Shown here piece by piece: positions 1 to 8,410 of a stretch of 64,000 nucleotides of DNA; position 1 is the first letter of the stretch, and the number at the start of each line of letters is the position of its first letter. Source of the stretch: Desulfovibrio desulfuricans. Lineage in GTDB: Bacteria > Desulfobacterota > Desulfovibrionia > Desulfovibrionales > Desulfovibrionaceae. The stretch covers positions 124,001-188,000 of the forward strand of contig NZ_JANFYZ010000003.1 of the NCBI RefSeq assembly GCF_024460775.1, read 5' to 3'. Under the pieces are notes generated by a model. The model ran no database searches and was not told the DNA's origin. It was given only the letters and a program-made list of their open reading frames with translations. The position numbers and the translations under genes are program-made.

Positions 1-1587
1 CAGCGTTTCTCCCTCACCCTGCAAAAGGGTCTGGAGCTTCTGGATGAAGAACTGGCGACCCTCAAGGCAGCCGGGCAGACGCAGATTCCCGGTGAGTTCT
101 GCTTCAAGCTGTACGACACCTACGGCTTCCCGCTCGATATCGTGACCGACGTTGCTGAAAAGCGCGGCTTCACCGCTGACGCCAAGGGCTTTGAAAAGCA
201 CATGGGCGAACAGCGCAAGCGCGCCCGTGAACATCAGAAAAAGGGCGGCCTGCTGGGCCAGGCTGACGGCGCAAACGTGTTCAAGCCCCTGCTGGACGCT
301 GGCGTAACCAGTACCTTTGTGGGTTATGAACGCCTGACCGAAACCAGCCCCCTGACCCTGCTGCTCAATGCCGCTGGCGAGGAAGTGGCCGACCTCGGCG
401 AGGGCGATACCGGCTACGCCATTACCGCTGCCACGCCTTTTTACGGCGAGGGCGGCGGTCAGGCTGGCGACATGGGCACGCTGGCAAGTACCTCCGGCGA
501 GGCGCGGGTGCTGACCACCCACAAGCCTGCCCCCACCCTGCTGGTGCATGAGATTGAAGTGACCAAGGGCGAGCTGCACAAGGGCGGCGACGCCACCCTC
601 AAGGTGGACGCCGACCAGCGCAAATCCACGGCCCGCAACCACACCTGCACCCACCTGCTGCACGCCGCCCTGCGCCGCGCGCTGGGCACCCATGTGAAGC
701 AGGCCGGTTCGCTGGTTGACCCGCACCGCCTGCGTTTTGACTTTTCGCACATTGCGGCCCTCACGCCCGAAGAACTGGCGGCGGTGGAGCGCGACGTGAA
801 CCGCGCCATCATGGCCGACCTGCCTGTGGCCGCCAGGGAAATGCCCGTGGCCGAAGCCATGGCAACCGGAGCAATGGCCCTGTTTGGCGAAAAATATGGC
901 GATATTGTGCGCGTGCTCACAGTTTCCGGCGCGGAAAAAGGCGAACCTGAATCCGTGGAACTGTGCGGCGGCACACACCTTGAGCGCACCGGCGAGGCCG
1001 GGGCCTTCATGATCGTTTCCGAGAGCGGCGTGGCCGCCGGCACGCGGCGCATCGAGGCCGTAACCGGCTGGAACGCCTATGCCCAGGCTGTTGAGCAGCG
1101 CGCGGAACTTGCCGCGCTTTCGGGCATACTCAAGGCGCGCCCCGGGCAGTTGGCCGAACGCGTGACCGCCCTGCAAGGCGATGTGAAAAAGCTGCGCAAG
1201 GCCTCGGAAAAGGCCGCCGCCGCTCCTGCCACCGGGGCCGATCTGGCCGCCCGCGCGCAGGACGTCAACGGAGTGCGCATGCTGGCCGCCAAACTTGACA
1301 ATGTTCCTGTGAAAGCCCTGCGCGAAGTCATGGACGATGTGCGCTCGCGCCTTACCGACAATGCCGTTGTCTGCCTGGCAACGGCTGAAGACGGCAAGGT
1401 GGGGCTTTTGCTTTACGTTTCCAAAGACCTGCACGGAAAATTCACTGCTCCCGCGCTTATCAAGGACGTAGCCGCTCCCTGCGGTGGCTCCGGCGGCGGC
1501 AGACCCGACCTGGCTCAGGCGGGCGGCACAAAGGCCGATGGTATTGACGAGGCCTTTGCCGTGCTGAAACAACGCATCGAACAATAA
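1..1587 (+). CDS. alaS: Alanine--tRNA ligase, C-terminal part (truncated by window start)
   Basis: The reading frame is open from base 1, so the start lies upstream. The enzyme charges tRNA-Ala in the cytoplasm. The visible part holds the end of the aminoacylation region, the editing domain with its zinc-ligand motifs (HTCTH near 640 and the ELCGGTH motif near 960), a coiled-coil linker and the C-terminal DHHA1/C-Ala domain with the glycine-rich CGGSGGGRPDLAQAGG motif at 1480-1525. It ends with TAA, only 10 bases before the next gene, so it may be cotranscribed with the heme genes. The motifs are typical and nothing looks broken. Confidence 0.97.
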   Translation, partial: QRFSLTLQKGLELLDEELATLKAAGQTQIPGEFCFKLYDTYGFPLDIVTDVAEKRGFTADAKGFEKHMGEQRKRAREHQKKGGLLGQADGANVFKPLLDAGVTSTFVGYERLTETSPLTLLLNAAGEEVADLGEGDTGYAITAATPFYGEGGGQAGDMGTLASTSGEARVLTTHKPAPTLLVHEIEVTKGELHKGGDATLKVDADQRKSTARNHTCTHLLHAALRRALGTHVKQAGSLVDPHRLRFDFSHIAALTPEELAAVERDVNRAIMADLPVAAREMPVAEAMATGAMALFGEKYGDIVRVLTVSGAEKGEPESVELCGGTHLERTGEAGAFMIVSESGVAAGTRRIEAVTGWNAYAQAVEQRAELAALSGILKARPGQLAERVTALQGDVKKLRKASEKAAAAPATGADLAARAQDVNGVRMLAAKLDNVPVKALREVMDDVRSRLTDNAVVCLATAEDGKVGLLLYVSKDLHGKFTAPALIKDVAAPCGGSGGGRPDLAQAGGTKADGIDEAFAVLKQRIEQ

Positions 1588-1597
1588 GGACAAGGCC

Positions 1598-2782
1598 ATG
1601 ATAGGCATTTCCAAGCTGTATTGCGGACAGGTCGAGCCTTCCGACGCCCTGCGTTACGGACGCGAATCTGGCAAGCTGCCCTCGCACCTGTTGCAGTTCT
1701 CCAAAGATAAAAAGCCCGTTGTGGTCTGGAACATGACCCAGCGCTGCAACCTCAAATGCGTGCATTGCTACGCCCACGCCATTGAGGTTGACGGCTCGGA
1801 CGATATCAATACCGAGCAGGCCAAGACCATGATCGATGATCTGGCGGCCTACGGCGCGCCGGTCATGCTGTTCTCTGGCGGCGAACCGCTGGTGCGCAAG
1901 GATCTGGTGGAGCTTGCCAGCCACGCCACCTCCAAGGGCATGCGCGCGGTTATTTCCACCAACGGCACGCTTATCACCAAGGAAAAGGCCCGCGAACTCA
2001 AGGAAGTGGGGCTTTCCTACGTTGGCATTTCGCTGGACGGCATGGAAGCAGTGCACGACAAGTTTCGCGGCGTGCCCGGTGCTTTCAAGAAAGCGCTCGA
2101 AGGCATTGCCAACTGTCAGGCCGAAGGCCTCAAGGTGGGCCTGCGCTTTACCATCAACAAGCGCAACGTGTCTGAAATTCCCGGTATCTTCCGCCTGCTC
2201 AAGGATCTGGAAGTACCCCGCGCCTGCTTCTACCATCTGGTGTACTCTGGCCGTGGTTCCGAACTGATCAAGGAAGATCTGGATCATGCCGAAACCCGCC
2301 ACGTGCTCGATCTTATCATGGACGAAACCCGCGCCCTTTTTGACGCCGGCAAGCCCAAGGAAATCCTCACTGTCGACAACCACGCCGATGGCCCCTACGT
2401 GTGGATGCGCATGAAGCGCGAAGATCCCAAGCGTGCCGAAGAAGTGTTTGAACTCTTGCAGTATAACGAGGGCAACAGCTCTGGTCGCGGTATCGGCTGT
2501 ATTTCGTGGGACGGCAAGGTTCACGCCGACCAGTTCTGGCGCGACCACACCTTTGGCAACGTGCTGGAACGCCCCTTCTCGCAGATTTGGGACGACCCGC
2601 AGATCGAACTGCTGCACAAGCTCAAGGACAAAAAGACCCACGTCAAGGGCCGTTGCGCCAAGTGCCAGTTCCTGAACATCTGCGGCGGCAACTTCCGCGC
2701 CCGTGCCGAAGCCTACTACGGCGACGAATGGGCTCAGGACCCTGCCTGCTATCTGACTGATGAGGAAATCGGCATTAAGTAG
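1598..2782 (+). CDS. ahbC: 12,18-didecarboxysiroheme deacetylase (radical SAM)
   Basis: A 394-residue radical SAM protein. Its [4Fe-4S]/SAM motif is C50-x3-C54-x2-C57, followed by the SGGEP motif. The C-terminal SPASM-like region carries further cysteines (CAKCQFLNICGG). In the alternative heme pathway of sulfate reducers and archaea AhbC removes the acetate side chains of 12,18-didecarboxysiroheme to give Fe-coproporphyrin III. The assignment to AhbC rather than AhbD rests on the N-terminus (MIGISKLYCG...) and on its neighbours hemB, a second radical SAM gene and a siroheme decarboxylase subunit. An AAGGA-like site precedes the ATG. It starts 10 bases after alaS. Confidence 0.9.
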   Translation: MIGISKLYCGQVEPSDALRYGRESGKLPSHLLQFSKDKKPVVVWNMTQRCNLKCVHCYAHAIEVDGSDDINTEQAKTMIDDLAAYGAPVMLFSGGEPLVRKDLVELASHATSKGMRAVISTNGTLITKEKARELKEVGLSYVGISLDGMEAVHDKFRGVPGAFKKALEGIANCQAEGLKVGLRFTINKRNVSEIPGIFRLLKDLEVPRACFYHLVYSGRGSELIKEDLDHAETRHVLDLIMDETRALFDAGKPKEILTVDNHADGPYVWMRMKREDPKRAEEVFELLQYNEGNSSGRGIGCISWDGKVHADQFWRDHTFGNVLERPFSQIWDDPQIELLHKLKDKKTHVKGRCAKCQFLNICGGNFRARAEAYYGDEWAQDPACYLTDEEIGIK

Positions 2783-2823
2783 CGCTCCGGCGCAGCCCTT
2801 TTTCCGCTGAATGTGCAAGCATG

Positions 2824-2880
2824 GCGGCGCGCCCCGGTCGTAGCCCGCTACGTTCCGCCCAGGCGCGCCGCTTGTTTTTT
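2824..2880 (+). terminator. GC-rich hairpin with T-run between ahbC and hemB
   Basis: Perfect 10-base arms (GCGGCGCGCC at 2824-2833 and its complement at 2862-2871) enclose a smaller CGTAGC/GCTACG hairpin and are followed by TTGTTTTTT. This has the form of a rho-independent terminator or attenuator, and would partly uncouple alaS-ahbC from hemB-ahbD-ahbB. Confidence 0.6.
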
Positions 2881-3053
2881 ATACGGACACAAGGGCATAC
2901 TGACACTGCGCAAAGCACCCTGCTGCCGCTGCCCAAGCAGCAGGCACAGCAGCCGCGTCTTTGCATACATAACAACTACTGCATCACCGGCAGCATTGCC
3001 GCACAGGCTGGCCAAGCACCGACCTGCAACTCGCAGAATAAAGGACAACAGCC

Positions 3054-4040
3054 ATGACCACATTCCATAGAGGCCGCCGCCTTCGCGCCACCCCGGAACT
3101 GCGCTCCCTAGTACGCGAAACCCCGCCCCTTCTGGTTGAAGACTGCATCATGCCCTATTTCGTTGTGGAAACTGACGACAAGGGTTTTCGTAAAGAAATA
3201 GGCTCCATGCCCGGCCAGTTCCAGCTCAGCCTTGCAGAGCTGGAAAAGCAGGTGGAAAAGGCCGTGGATACGGGCCTGAAATCCGTCATTCTTTTCGGCA
3301 TTCCCGAACTCAAGGACGAATACGCCGCCGACGCTTACGCCGAAGACGGCATCGTGCAGGAGGCCGTGCGTCTGCTCAAGCACCGCTGGCCCAAGCTTTA
3401 CGTCATCACTGACGTCTGCCTGTGCGAATACATGAGCCACGGCCATTGCGGCGTGCTCATGCCCTCTGGCGAAGTGAACAACGACGCCACCCTGCCCCTG
3501 CTTGCCAAAACAGCGGTGAGCCATGCCGCGGCAGGCGCGGACATGGTTGCCCCTTCCGACATGATGGATGGCCGGGTAGCCGCCATCCGCGAGGCGCTTG
3601 ACGAAGGCGACCTTACGGCAACGCCCATCATGTCTTATGCCGTCAAATACGCCTCAGCTTACTACGGCCCCTTCCGCGAAGCGGCGGAAAGCGCCCCGGC
3701 CTGCGGCGACCGCAAATCCTACCAGATGGACCCGGCCAACGCCCGCGAAGCCCTGCTTGAGGCCTTTGCCGACCTTGAAGAAGGCGCGGACGCCCTGATT
3801 GTGAAGCCCGCCGGGCCTTACAGCGACATCATCCGCACCGTGCGCGACAACACCAGCGTGCCCCTGTGCGCCTATCAGGTGAGCGGCGAATACGCCATGA
3901 TCCGCGCGGCTGGCCTCAACGGCTGGATTGACGAGCGCGCCGTCATGCTGGAATCCCTCACGGGCCTGAAGCGCGCCGGAGCGGACATGATCATCACCTA
4001 CTTTACAGAAACCATCCTGCGCGAAGGACTGGCACGATAA
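3054..4040 (+). CDS. hemB: Delta-aminolevulinic acid dehydratase (porphobilinogen synthase)
   Basis: A 328-residue protein of full family length. It condenses two 5-aminolevulinate molecules to porphobilinogen, an early tetrapyrrole step in the cytoplasm. The two active-site lysines are visible as K198 (SYAVKYAS) and K251 (IVKPAG). The cysteine-type zinc site is C122, C124 and C132 in [20 protein letters not shown] lies 8 bases before the ATG. The stop codon overlaps the next start (TAATG at 4038-4042), so translation is coupled to ahbD. Its place between the two radical SAM heme genes fits delivery of precursor for siroheme-derived heme. Confidence 0.97.
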   Translation: MTTFHRGRRLRATPELRSLVRETPPLLVEDCIMPYFVVETDDKGFRKEIGSMPGQFQLSLAELEKQVEKAVDTGLKSVILFGIPELKDEYAADAYAEDGIVQEAVRLLKHRWPKLYVITDVCLCEYMSHGHCGVLMPSGEVNNDATLPLLAKTAVSHAAAGADMVAPSDMMDGRVAAIREALDEGDLTATPIMSYAVKYASAYYGPFREAAESAPACGDRKSYQMDPANAREALLEAFADLEEGADALIVKPAGPYSDIIRTVRDNTSVPLCAYQVSGEYAMIRAAGLNGWIDERAVMLESLTGLKRAGADMIITYFTETILREGLAR

Positions 4041-5257
4041 TGAGCAATCACCCTCACAATATGGGGCACCCCGGCGGGCATCCCGCTGGTCATCCGAGCG
4101 GACACCCGGGCGGGCACCCCGCAGGCGCTGCGGGCAACCCTTCTTCCGGACATCCCGACGGCATATCAGCCCCCCTGCGCACCCTTGAAGACGGCAGCCC
4201 CGCCTGTCGCCTCATCGCCTGGGAAGTGACCCGCTCCTGCAACCTGGCCTGCAAGCACTGCCGTGCCGAGGCCCACACGGAGCCATACCCCGGCGAGCTT
4301 TCTACGGAAGAAGCCAAGGCGCTCATCGATACCTTCCCGCAGGTGGGCAAGCCTATCATCATCTTTACTGGCGGCGACCCCATGATGCGGGCCGATGTGT
4401 ACGAGCTGGTGGCCTATGCCCACAGCAAGGGCCTGCCCTGCGCCTTTTCGCCCAACGGCACCCTCATAACCCCCGAAAACGCGCAAAAAATCAAGGATGC
4501 CGGGGTCAACCGCTGCTCCATTTCCATTGACGGGCCGGACGCCGCCAGCCACGACAGCTTCCGGGGCGTGCCCGGCGCGTTTGAAGCTTCGCTGCGCGGC
4601 ATTGAATACCTCAAATCCGTGGGCGTGCCCTTTCAGATCAACACCACGGTCACGCGCAACAATCTGAGCAGCTTCAAAAAAATATTCGAGCTGTGCGAGC
4701 GCATCGGCGCAGCCGCATGGCACATCTTTTTGCTGGTGCCCATGGGCCGCGCCTCCGGCCTGGCCGATCAGGTCATCACCGCGCAGGAATACGAAGACGT
4801 GCTGCACTGGCTGTATGATTTTCGCAAGAGCACCAGCATGCACCTCAAAGCCACCTGCGCGCCGCACTACTACCGCATCATGCGCCAGCGCGCCAAGGAA
4901 GAAGGCATCAGCGTAACACCCGAAACCTTCGGTATGGACGCGCTCACGCGCGGCTGCCTTGGCGGCACGGGTTTTTGCTTTATCAGCCACGTGGGGCAGG
5001 TACAGCCCTGCGGCTACCTCGAACTGAACTGCGGCAACGTGCGCGAAATGCCCTTTCCGCAGATATGGCGCGAGAGCAAATACTTTTTGCAGTTCCGCGA
5101 CCAGTCCTGCTACACGGGCAAGTGCGGCGTGTGCGAATACCACAAGGTCTGCGGCGGCTGCCGCGCCCGCGCCCACAGCATGGACGGCGACCACATGGGT
5201 GAGGAACCCCTGTGCACCTATATTCCGGCCAAACTGCGCCGCAAGGAAAACCCCTGA
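4040..5257 (+). CDS. ahbD: Heme synthase AhbD (radical SAM/SPASM) with His-rich N-terminal tail
   Basis: A 405-residue radical SAM protein that oxidatively decarboxylates two propionates of Fe-coproporphyrin III to the vinyl groups of heme b, the last step of the siroheme route. The SAM cluster motif is C67-x3-C71-x2-C74. The C-terminal auxiliary-cluster region holds GCLGGTGFCFIS, CGYLELNCG and CGVCEYHKVCGGCRARAH. The ATG overlaps the hemB stop by one base. The first ~42 residues are unusual: tandem Gly-His-Pro-x units precede the catalytic domain and may bind metal or heme (inference). The AhbD call rests on the SPASM region and gene order. Confidence 0.9.
   Translation: MSNHPHNMGHPGGHPAGHPSGHPGGHPAGAAGNPSSGHPDGISAPLRTLEDGSPACRLIAWEVTRSCNLACKHCRAEAHTEPYPGELSTEEAKALIDTFPQVGKPIIIFTGGDPMMRADVYELVAYAHSKGLPCAFSPNGTLITPENAQKIKDAGVNRCSISIDGPDAASHDSFRGVPGAFEASLRGIEYLKSVGVPFQINTTVTRNNLSSFKKIFELCERIGAAAWHIFLLVPMGRASGLADQVITAQEYEDVLHWLYDFRKSTSMHLKATCAPHYYRIMRQRAKEEGISVTPETFGMDALTRGCLGGTGFCFISHVGQVQPCGYLELNCGNVREMPFPQIWRESKYFLQFRDQSCYTGKCGVCEYHKVCGGCRARAHSMDGDHMGEEPLCTYIPAKLRRKENP
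4064..4126 (+). repeat. Tandem GHPx-coding 12-base repeat in ahbD
   Basis: Five consecutive units encode Gly-His-Pro-(Gly/Ala/Ser) at residues 9-28 of AhbD. Single NHPH and SGHPDG copies lie on either side. The DNA units are imperfect 12-mers, so copy number could vary between strains. Confidence 0.85.
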
Positions 5258-5274
5258 GCCACACGAGGAACGCC

Positions 5275-5781
5275 ATGACGCAGCCCACGGCCCACGCGGC
5301 CACCTCTGCCACCACTGAAACGCTGATGGACAGCGTTGACCGCCAGCTGCTGGATATCATCCAGACAGGCTTTCCCCTCACCCCGCGCCCCTATGCAGAT
5401 TTGGGCCAGATGCTTGGCATCGGTGAGGAAGAAGCGTTCGAACGTGTGCGCGGCCTCAAAGCCCGCAAGATCATCCGCCGTCTGGGGGCCAACTTCCAGT
5501 CGGCCAAGCTGGGCTTTGTGTCCACCCTGTGCGCCGCCAAGGTACCAACCGAAAAGATGGACGACTTTGTGGCCCGGGTAAACGCCTGCCCCGGCGTGAC
5601 GCACAACTACCTGCGCGAGCATGCCTACAACATCTGGTTCACGCTTATCAGCCCCTCGCGGGAGGAAAGCCAGGCCACGCTTGATGCCCTCACCGAGGCC
5701 ACCGGCATTGCCATTCTTAACCTGCCTGCCACCAAACTGTATAAAATCCGTGTGGATTTCCGCATGGATGCAGACGCCTGA
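5275..5781 (+). CDS. ahbB: Siroheme decarboxylase subunit (Lrp/AsnC-like), probably AhbB
   Basis: A 168-residue protein from the ATG at 5275, which follows GAGGA at 5265-5269. A longer in-frame start at 5212 would overlap ahbD and lacks a ribosome site. The N-terminus has an AsnC/Lrp winged-helix (DRQLLDIIQTGFPLTPRPYADLGQMLG), then IRRLGANF and an Lrp-type ligand domain with HNYLREHAYNIWFT. AhbA and AhbB are paralogues that form the heterodimer converting siroheme to 12,18-didecarboxysiroheme. Only one is present here and its partner must be elsewhere. AhbB rather than AhbA is preferred from recollection of family sequences, so the letter is less certain than the function. Confidence 0.82.
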   Translation: MTQPTAHAATSATTETLMDSVDRQLLDIIQTGFPLTPRPYADLGQMLGIGEEEAFERVRGLKARKIIRRLGANFQSAKLGFVSTLCAAKVPTEKMDDFVARVNACPGVTHNYLREHAYNIWFTLISPSREESQATLDALTEATGIAILNLPATKLYKIRVDFRMDADA

Positions 5782-5805
5782 AATACTACCGCCCTTTGAA
5801 AACAG

Positions 5806-5844
5806 AGCCGGTGCTTTCGATTTTTCCGAAGGCACCGGCTTTTT
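5806..5844 (+). terminator. Rho-independent terminator of the heme cluster
   Basis: A stem of AGCCGGTGCTTTCG against CGAAGGCACCGGCT (one mismatch) with a short loop, followed by TTTT. It lies 25 bases after the ahbB stop and before the convergent methyltransferase gene. Confidence 0.85.
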
Positions 5845-5862
5845 CACGCATACTGGCTTTGA

Positions 5863-6612
5863 TTACCGCGCCATGAGCGCAAACACGCCCCAGCCAAGGT
5901 ACTCGCGCGTATACATGGCGTAACGCTTTGGCTCGCTGGTCAACTGGCTGCGAATTTCTTTGGCAAACTCGTCATCCGGGTTCGCCTCAAGCCACCGCCG
6001 CATGGTCAGCCACTTGGCAGCTTCGTACCTGTCCCAGCCATCCTGATTTGCCAGAACCATTTCCACAACATCATAGCCAAGGTTGCCAAAGGATTCGATG
6101 AGTCCGGGCAGGGGGAGAAAGTCGGCAATGGCAGTTGCTCCGCAGCCTCTGGCAACGTCTTCCGTGGGCGGCATACAGCGCCAGTACGGCTCGCCCATGA
6201 GGATAATCCCGCCGGGGCAAAGGCTTTGCGTCAAAAGCTCAATGGTGCCCGCAACGCCGCCGCCTATCCAGGTGGCACCAACACAGGCGGCCAGATCAAC
6301 CCTTTCAGCCGCAACGTAGCCTGCGGCGTCGGAATGGACAAACTCCACCTGACCGGCAACGCCCAGCTCTTGCGCGCGGAGCCGTGCCTGCCCGCAAAAC
6401 AACGGGCTCATGTCTATGCCAAGGCCTGTAATGCCGTAGTCACGCGCCCATGTGCAGAGCATTTCGCCAGAACCGCTGCCAAGGTCGAGCACACGGGTTC
6501 CCGGTTTGAGCCGCAACGCCGCGCCGAGGGTAGCAAGCTTTTCTGAAGTATACGGATTATGGATGCGGTGTTCGCCTTCCGTGATGGTGAAAATACGGGG
6601 GATGTCCAACAC
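5863..6612 (-). CDS. SAM-dependent class I methyltransferase
   Basis: A 249-residue protein with the Rossmann methyltransferase motif I (RVLDLGSGSGEMLCTWA), GIDMS as the acidic motif II and a later CPGGIILMGEPYW segment. The GTG at 6612 is chosen as start because a perfect AAGGAGG lies 5 bases upstream (6618-6624). The longer in-frame ATG starts at 6684 and 6636 have no such site. The fold supports methyl transfer from SAM, but the substrate cannot be told from sequence. It converges on the heme cluster and has no obvious operon partner. Confidence 0.8.
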   Translation of the reverse strand: MLDIPRIFTITEGEHRIHNPYTSEKLATLGAALRLKPGTRVLDLGSGSGEMLCTWARDYGITGLGIDMSPLFCGQARLRAQELGVAGQVEFVHSDAAGYVAAERVDLAACVGATWIGGGVAGTIELLTQSLCPGGIILMGEPYWRCMPPTEDVARGCGATAIADFLPLPGLIESFGNLGYDVVEMVLANQDGWDRYEAAKWLTMRRWLEANPDDEFAKEIRSQLTSEPKRYAMYTREYLGWGVFALMAR

Positions 6613-7183
6613 TGTAGCCTCCTTGCAATGTTTCATGCACCGCAATATGGGGTGGCCTGTGCCACCAGCCAGTCGCTCCTGCATCTTGCAATAAAAAGAT
6701 AAAGGTATTTTTTCTTCTGCTGGTTATGCAGTCATGATGCCGTGTCGGCATATACCGCACGCGCCACATGCAAACGCATGCTATGCTGCACCAACAGCAA
6801 AAGCATTCTACTTATTGCTTCAGAAATGAATAACCGCCACGCGCATTCCCATATGGCATCAGACACCGATTACGCATGAATCACTGCCGCACCCAATGAA
6901 GTCCCTGCCGCTAAATTCTGCTGCAACCGGAGTTGGAACAACGTTCCCTGGGCTGGCACGCACAAGCGCGCAAAAAGATCGCAAAGCGGGGGCGCACTGC
7001 CTGCTTGCCATAACTGCCCATCTTTAGTACACAAGCATTGCGTTGTTCCATTTAGCAAATCTCTAAACTTTTTCTCGTGGCTTTCCTCAACACATACGCC
7101 CGCGACCCCACGGCCCAGCCGTTGCAGCCGCGTAGCGCAGCGCACTTGAGGCTTGACGTCCAGCCAACGCATAAGGACTGTGC
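6613..7183. other. Divergent intergenic region, no gene seen
   Basis: This stretch separates the methyltransferase (minus) from the carboxypeptidase (plus). It should hold both promoters. I could not identify a convincing -35/-10 pair, RNA gene or riboswitch, and the short ORFs here lack ribosome sites or family resemblance. Confidence 0.5.
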
Positions 7184-8326
7184 ATGACCAGCACCCGTCG
7201 TTTTTGCCTGCCGCTCCGCACGCTCTTTGCTATCGCCGCCCTGCTTTGTGCAGCTCTTCTGTCACACCCAGGCGCTGCTGTTTCGGCCCCGGCCATTCCG
7301 CCGCAAAGCTCCCTTGGCGTATGCTCAGCCATTTTGTACGACCTTGACCGCGACGCCATACTGTTTGAGCAAAATGCCGACCAGCGCATTCCCCCTGCCT
7401 CGCTGACCAAGATCATGTCCATGTTTCTTGCCATGGATCAGATCAACTCCGGCCTGGCCCGCATTGACAATACCACTACGATCAGCCGCAATGCGGCCCG
7501 CACCGGCGGCTCGCGCATGGGCCTCAACGAGAACGAACAGGTTACGCTTGACCAGCTCCTTACGGGCATGGCTGTTTCTTCCGGCAACGACGCCAGCACG
7601 GCCATGGCCGAATATGTGGGCGGCTCCGTGCCCGCGTTCATCAACATGATGAACGCCAAGGCCCGCGATCTGGGCATGCGCGACAGTTACTTTGTCAATC
7701 CGCACGGTCTCCCGGCCAAGGGGCAGTACACCACCGCGCGCGACATGCTGACCCTTGCCCGCGCCTATCTGCATGCCTACCCCGATGCGCTGCGCTTCCA
7801 TAACACCCATGTGCTGAACTACCGGGGCCGCGTCACCTGGAACAAAAATCCCCTTCTTGGGCAGTACCCTGGCGCGGACGGCCTTAAAACCGGCTGGATC
7901 AACGCCTCGGGCTACAATCTGGTTTTTACGGCGCTCAAGGGCGACAAACGCCTTCTGGCCGTTATCATGGGCGCGCCCGATTCGCAGATCCGCAGCATTG
8001 AAGCCTTCCGCCTGCTGGATGCCGGTTTTGAGGTATGCAACAACGAGGCCCCCACTGTGCTGGCCGCTCTGGACACCTTGCCGCGCGAAAAGTATCACCC
8101 CGACATCCGCAAAAATGCCCGCGAGGCATACCATCAGTTTGCCGGAAACGACCGGGGCGAGGGTGCCCAGACTGTACATCGCGCCAAGGCCACCAACCAC
8201 AGCAAGCAGGCCAAGGCAACCAGGACGGCCAAGAACAAAAAGAAGAACGTGGAAAAAGTCGCCCGCCATCGCAGCAATGACAATGACGGGCAGGCAGCCC
8301 GCCGCGTTGCCAACAACGCCAGCTAG
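7184..8326 (+). CDS. D-alanyl-D-alanine carboxypeptidase (peptidase S11, PBP5-like)
   Basis: A 380-residue exported penicillin-binding protein that trims the terminal D-Ala of peptidoglycan peptides. The signal peptide covers about residues 1-35 (LFAIAALLCAALL ... VSA). The three active-site motifs are S73-L-T-K76, S133-G-N135 and K235-T-G237. The last ~60 residues are very rich in Lys, Arg, Ala and Asn instead of the usual amphipathic PBP5 anchor; such a basic tail could bind the wall or DNA-like polyanions (inference). AAGGA precedes the ATG. Confidence 0.92.
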   Translation: MTSTRRFCLPLRTLFAIAALLCAALLSHPGAAVSAPAIPPQSSLGVCSAILYDLDRDAILFEQNADQRIPPASLTKIMSMFLAMDQINSGLARIDNTTTISRNAARTGGSRMGLNENEQVTLDQLLTGMAVSSGNDASTAMAEYVGGSVPAFINMMNAKARDLGMRDSYFVNPHGLPAKGQYTTARDMLTLARAYLHAYPDALRFHNTHVLNYRGRVTWNKNPLLGQYPGADGLKTGWINASGYNLVFTALKGDKRLLAVIMGAPDSQIRSIEAFRLLDAGFEVCNNEAPTVLAALDTLPREKYHPDIRKNAREAYHQFAGNDRGEGAQTVHRAKATNHSKQAKATRTAKNKKKNVEKVARHRSNDNDGQAARRVANNAS

Positions 8327-8344
8327 GACGCAGCGCAGATTTAC

Positions 8345-8380
8345 AAAAGCGCCCGTGGGCATATGCTCACGGGCGCTTTT
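8345..8380. terminator. Bidirectional terminator
   Basis: AAAAGCGCCCGTG and its exact complement flank a 10-base loop, with A-run and T-run at the two ends. It serves the carboxypeptidase gene on plus and the yifB-type gene on minus. Confidence 0.9.
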
Positions 8381-8410
8381 GTATGCAGCAATATCCCAGA
8401 GATAAGTATG

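Noticed and set aside
5212-5274. An extended N-terminus for the siroheme decarboxylase subunit
   Set aside because: It overlaps the end of ahbD and has no ribosome site, whereas GAGGA precedes the ATG at 5275.
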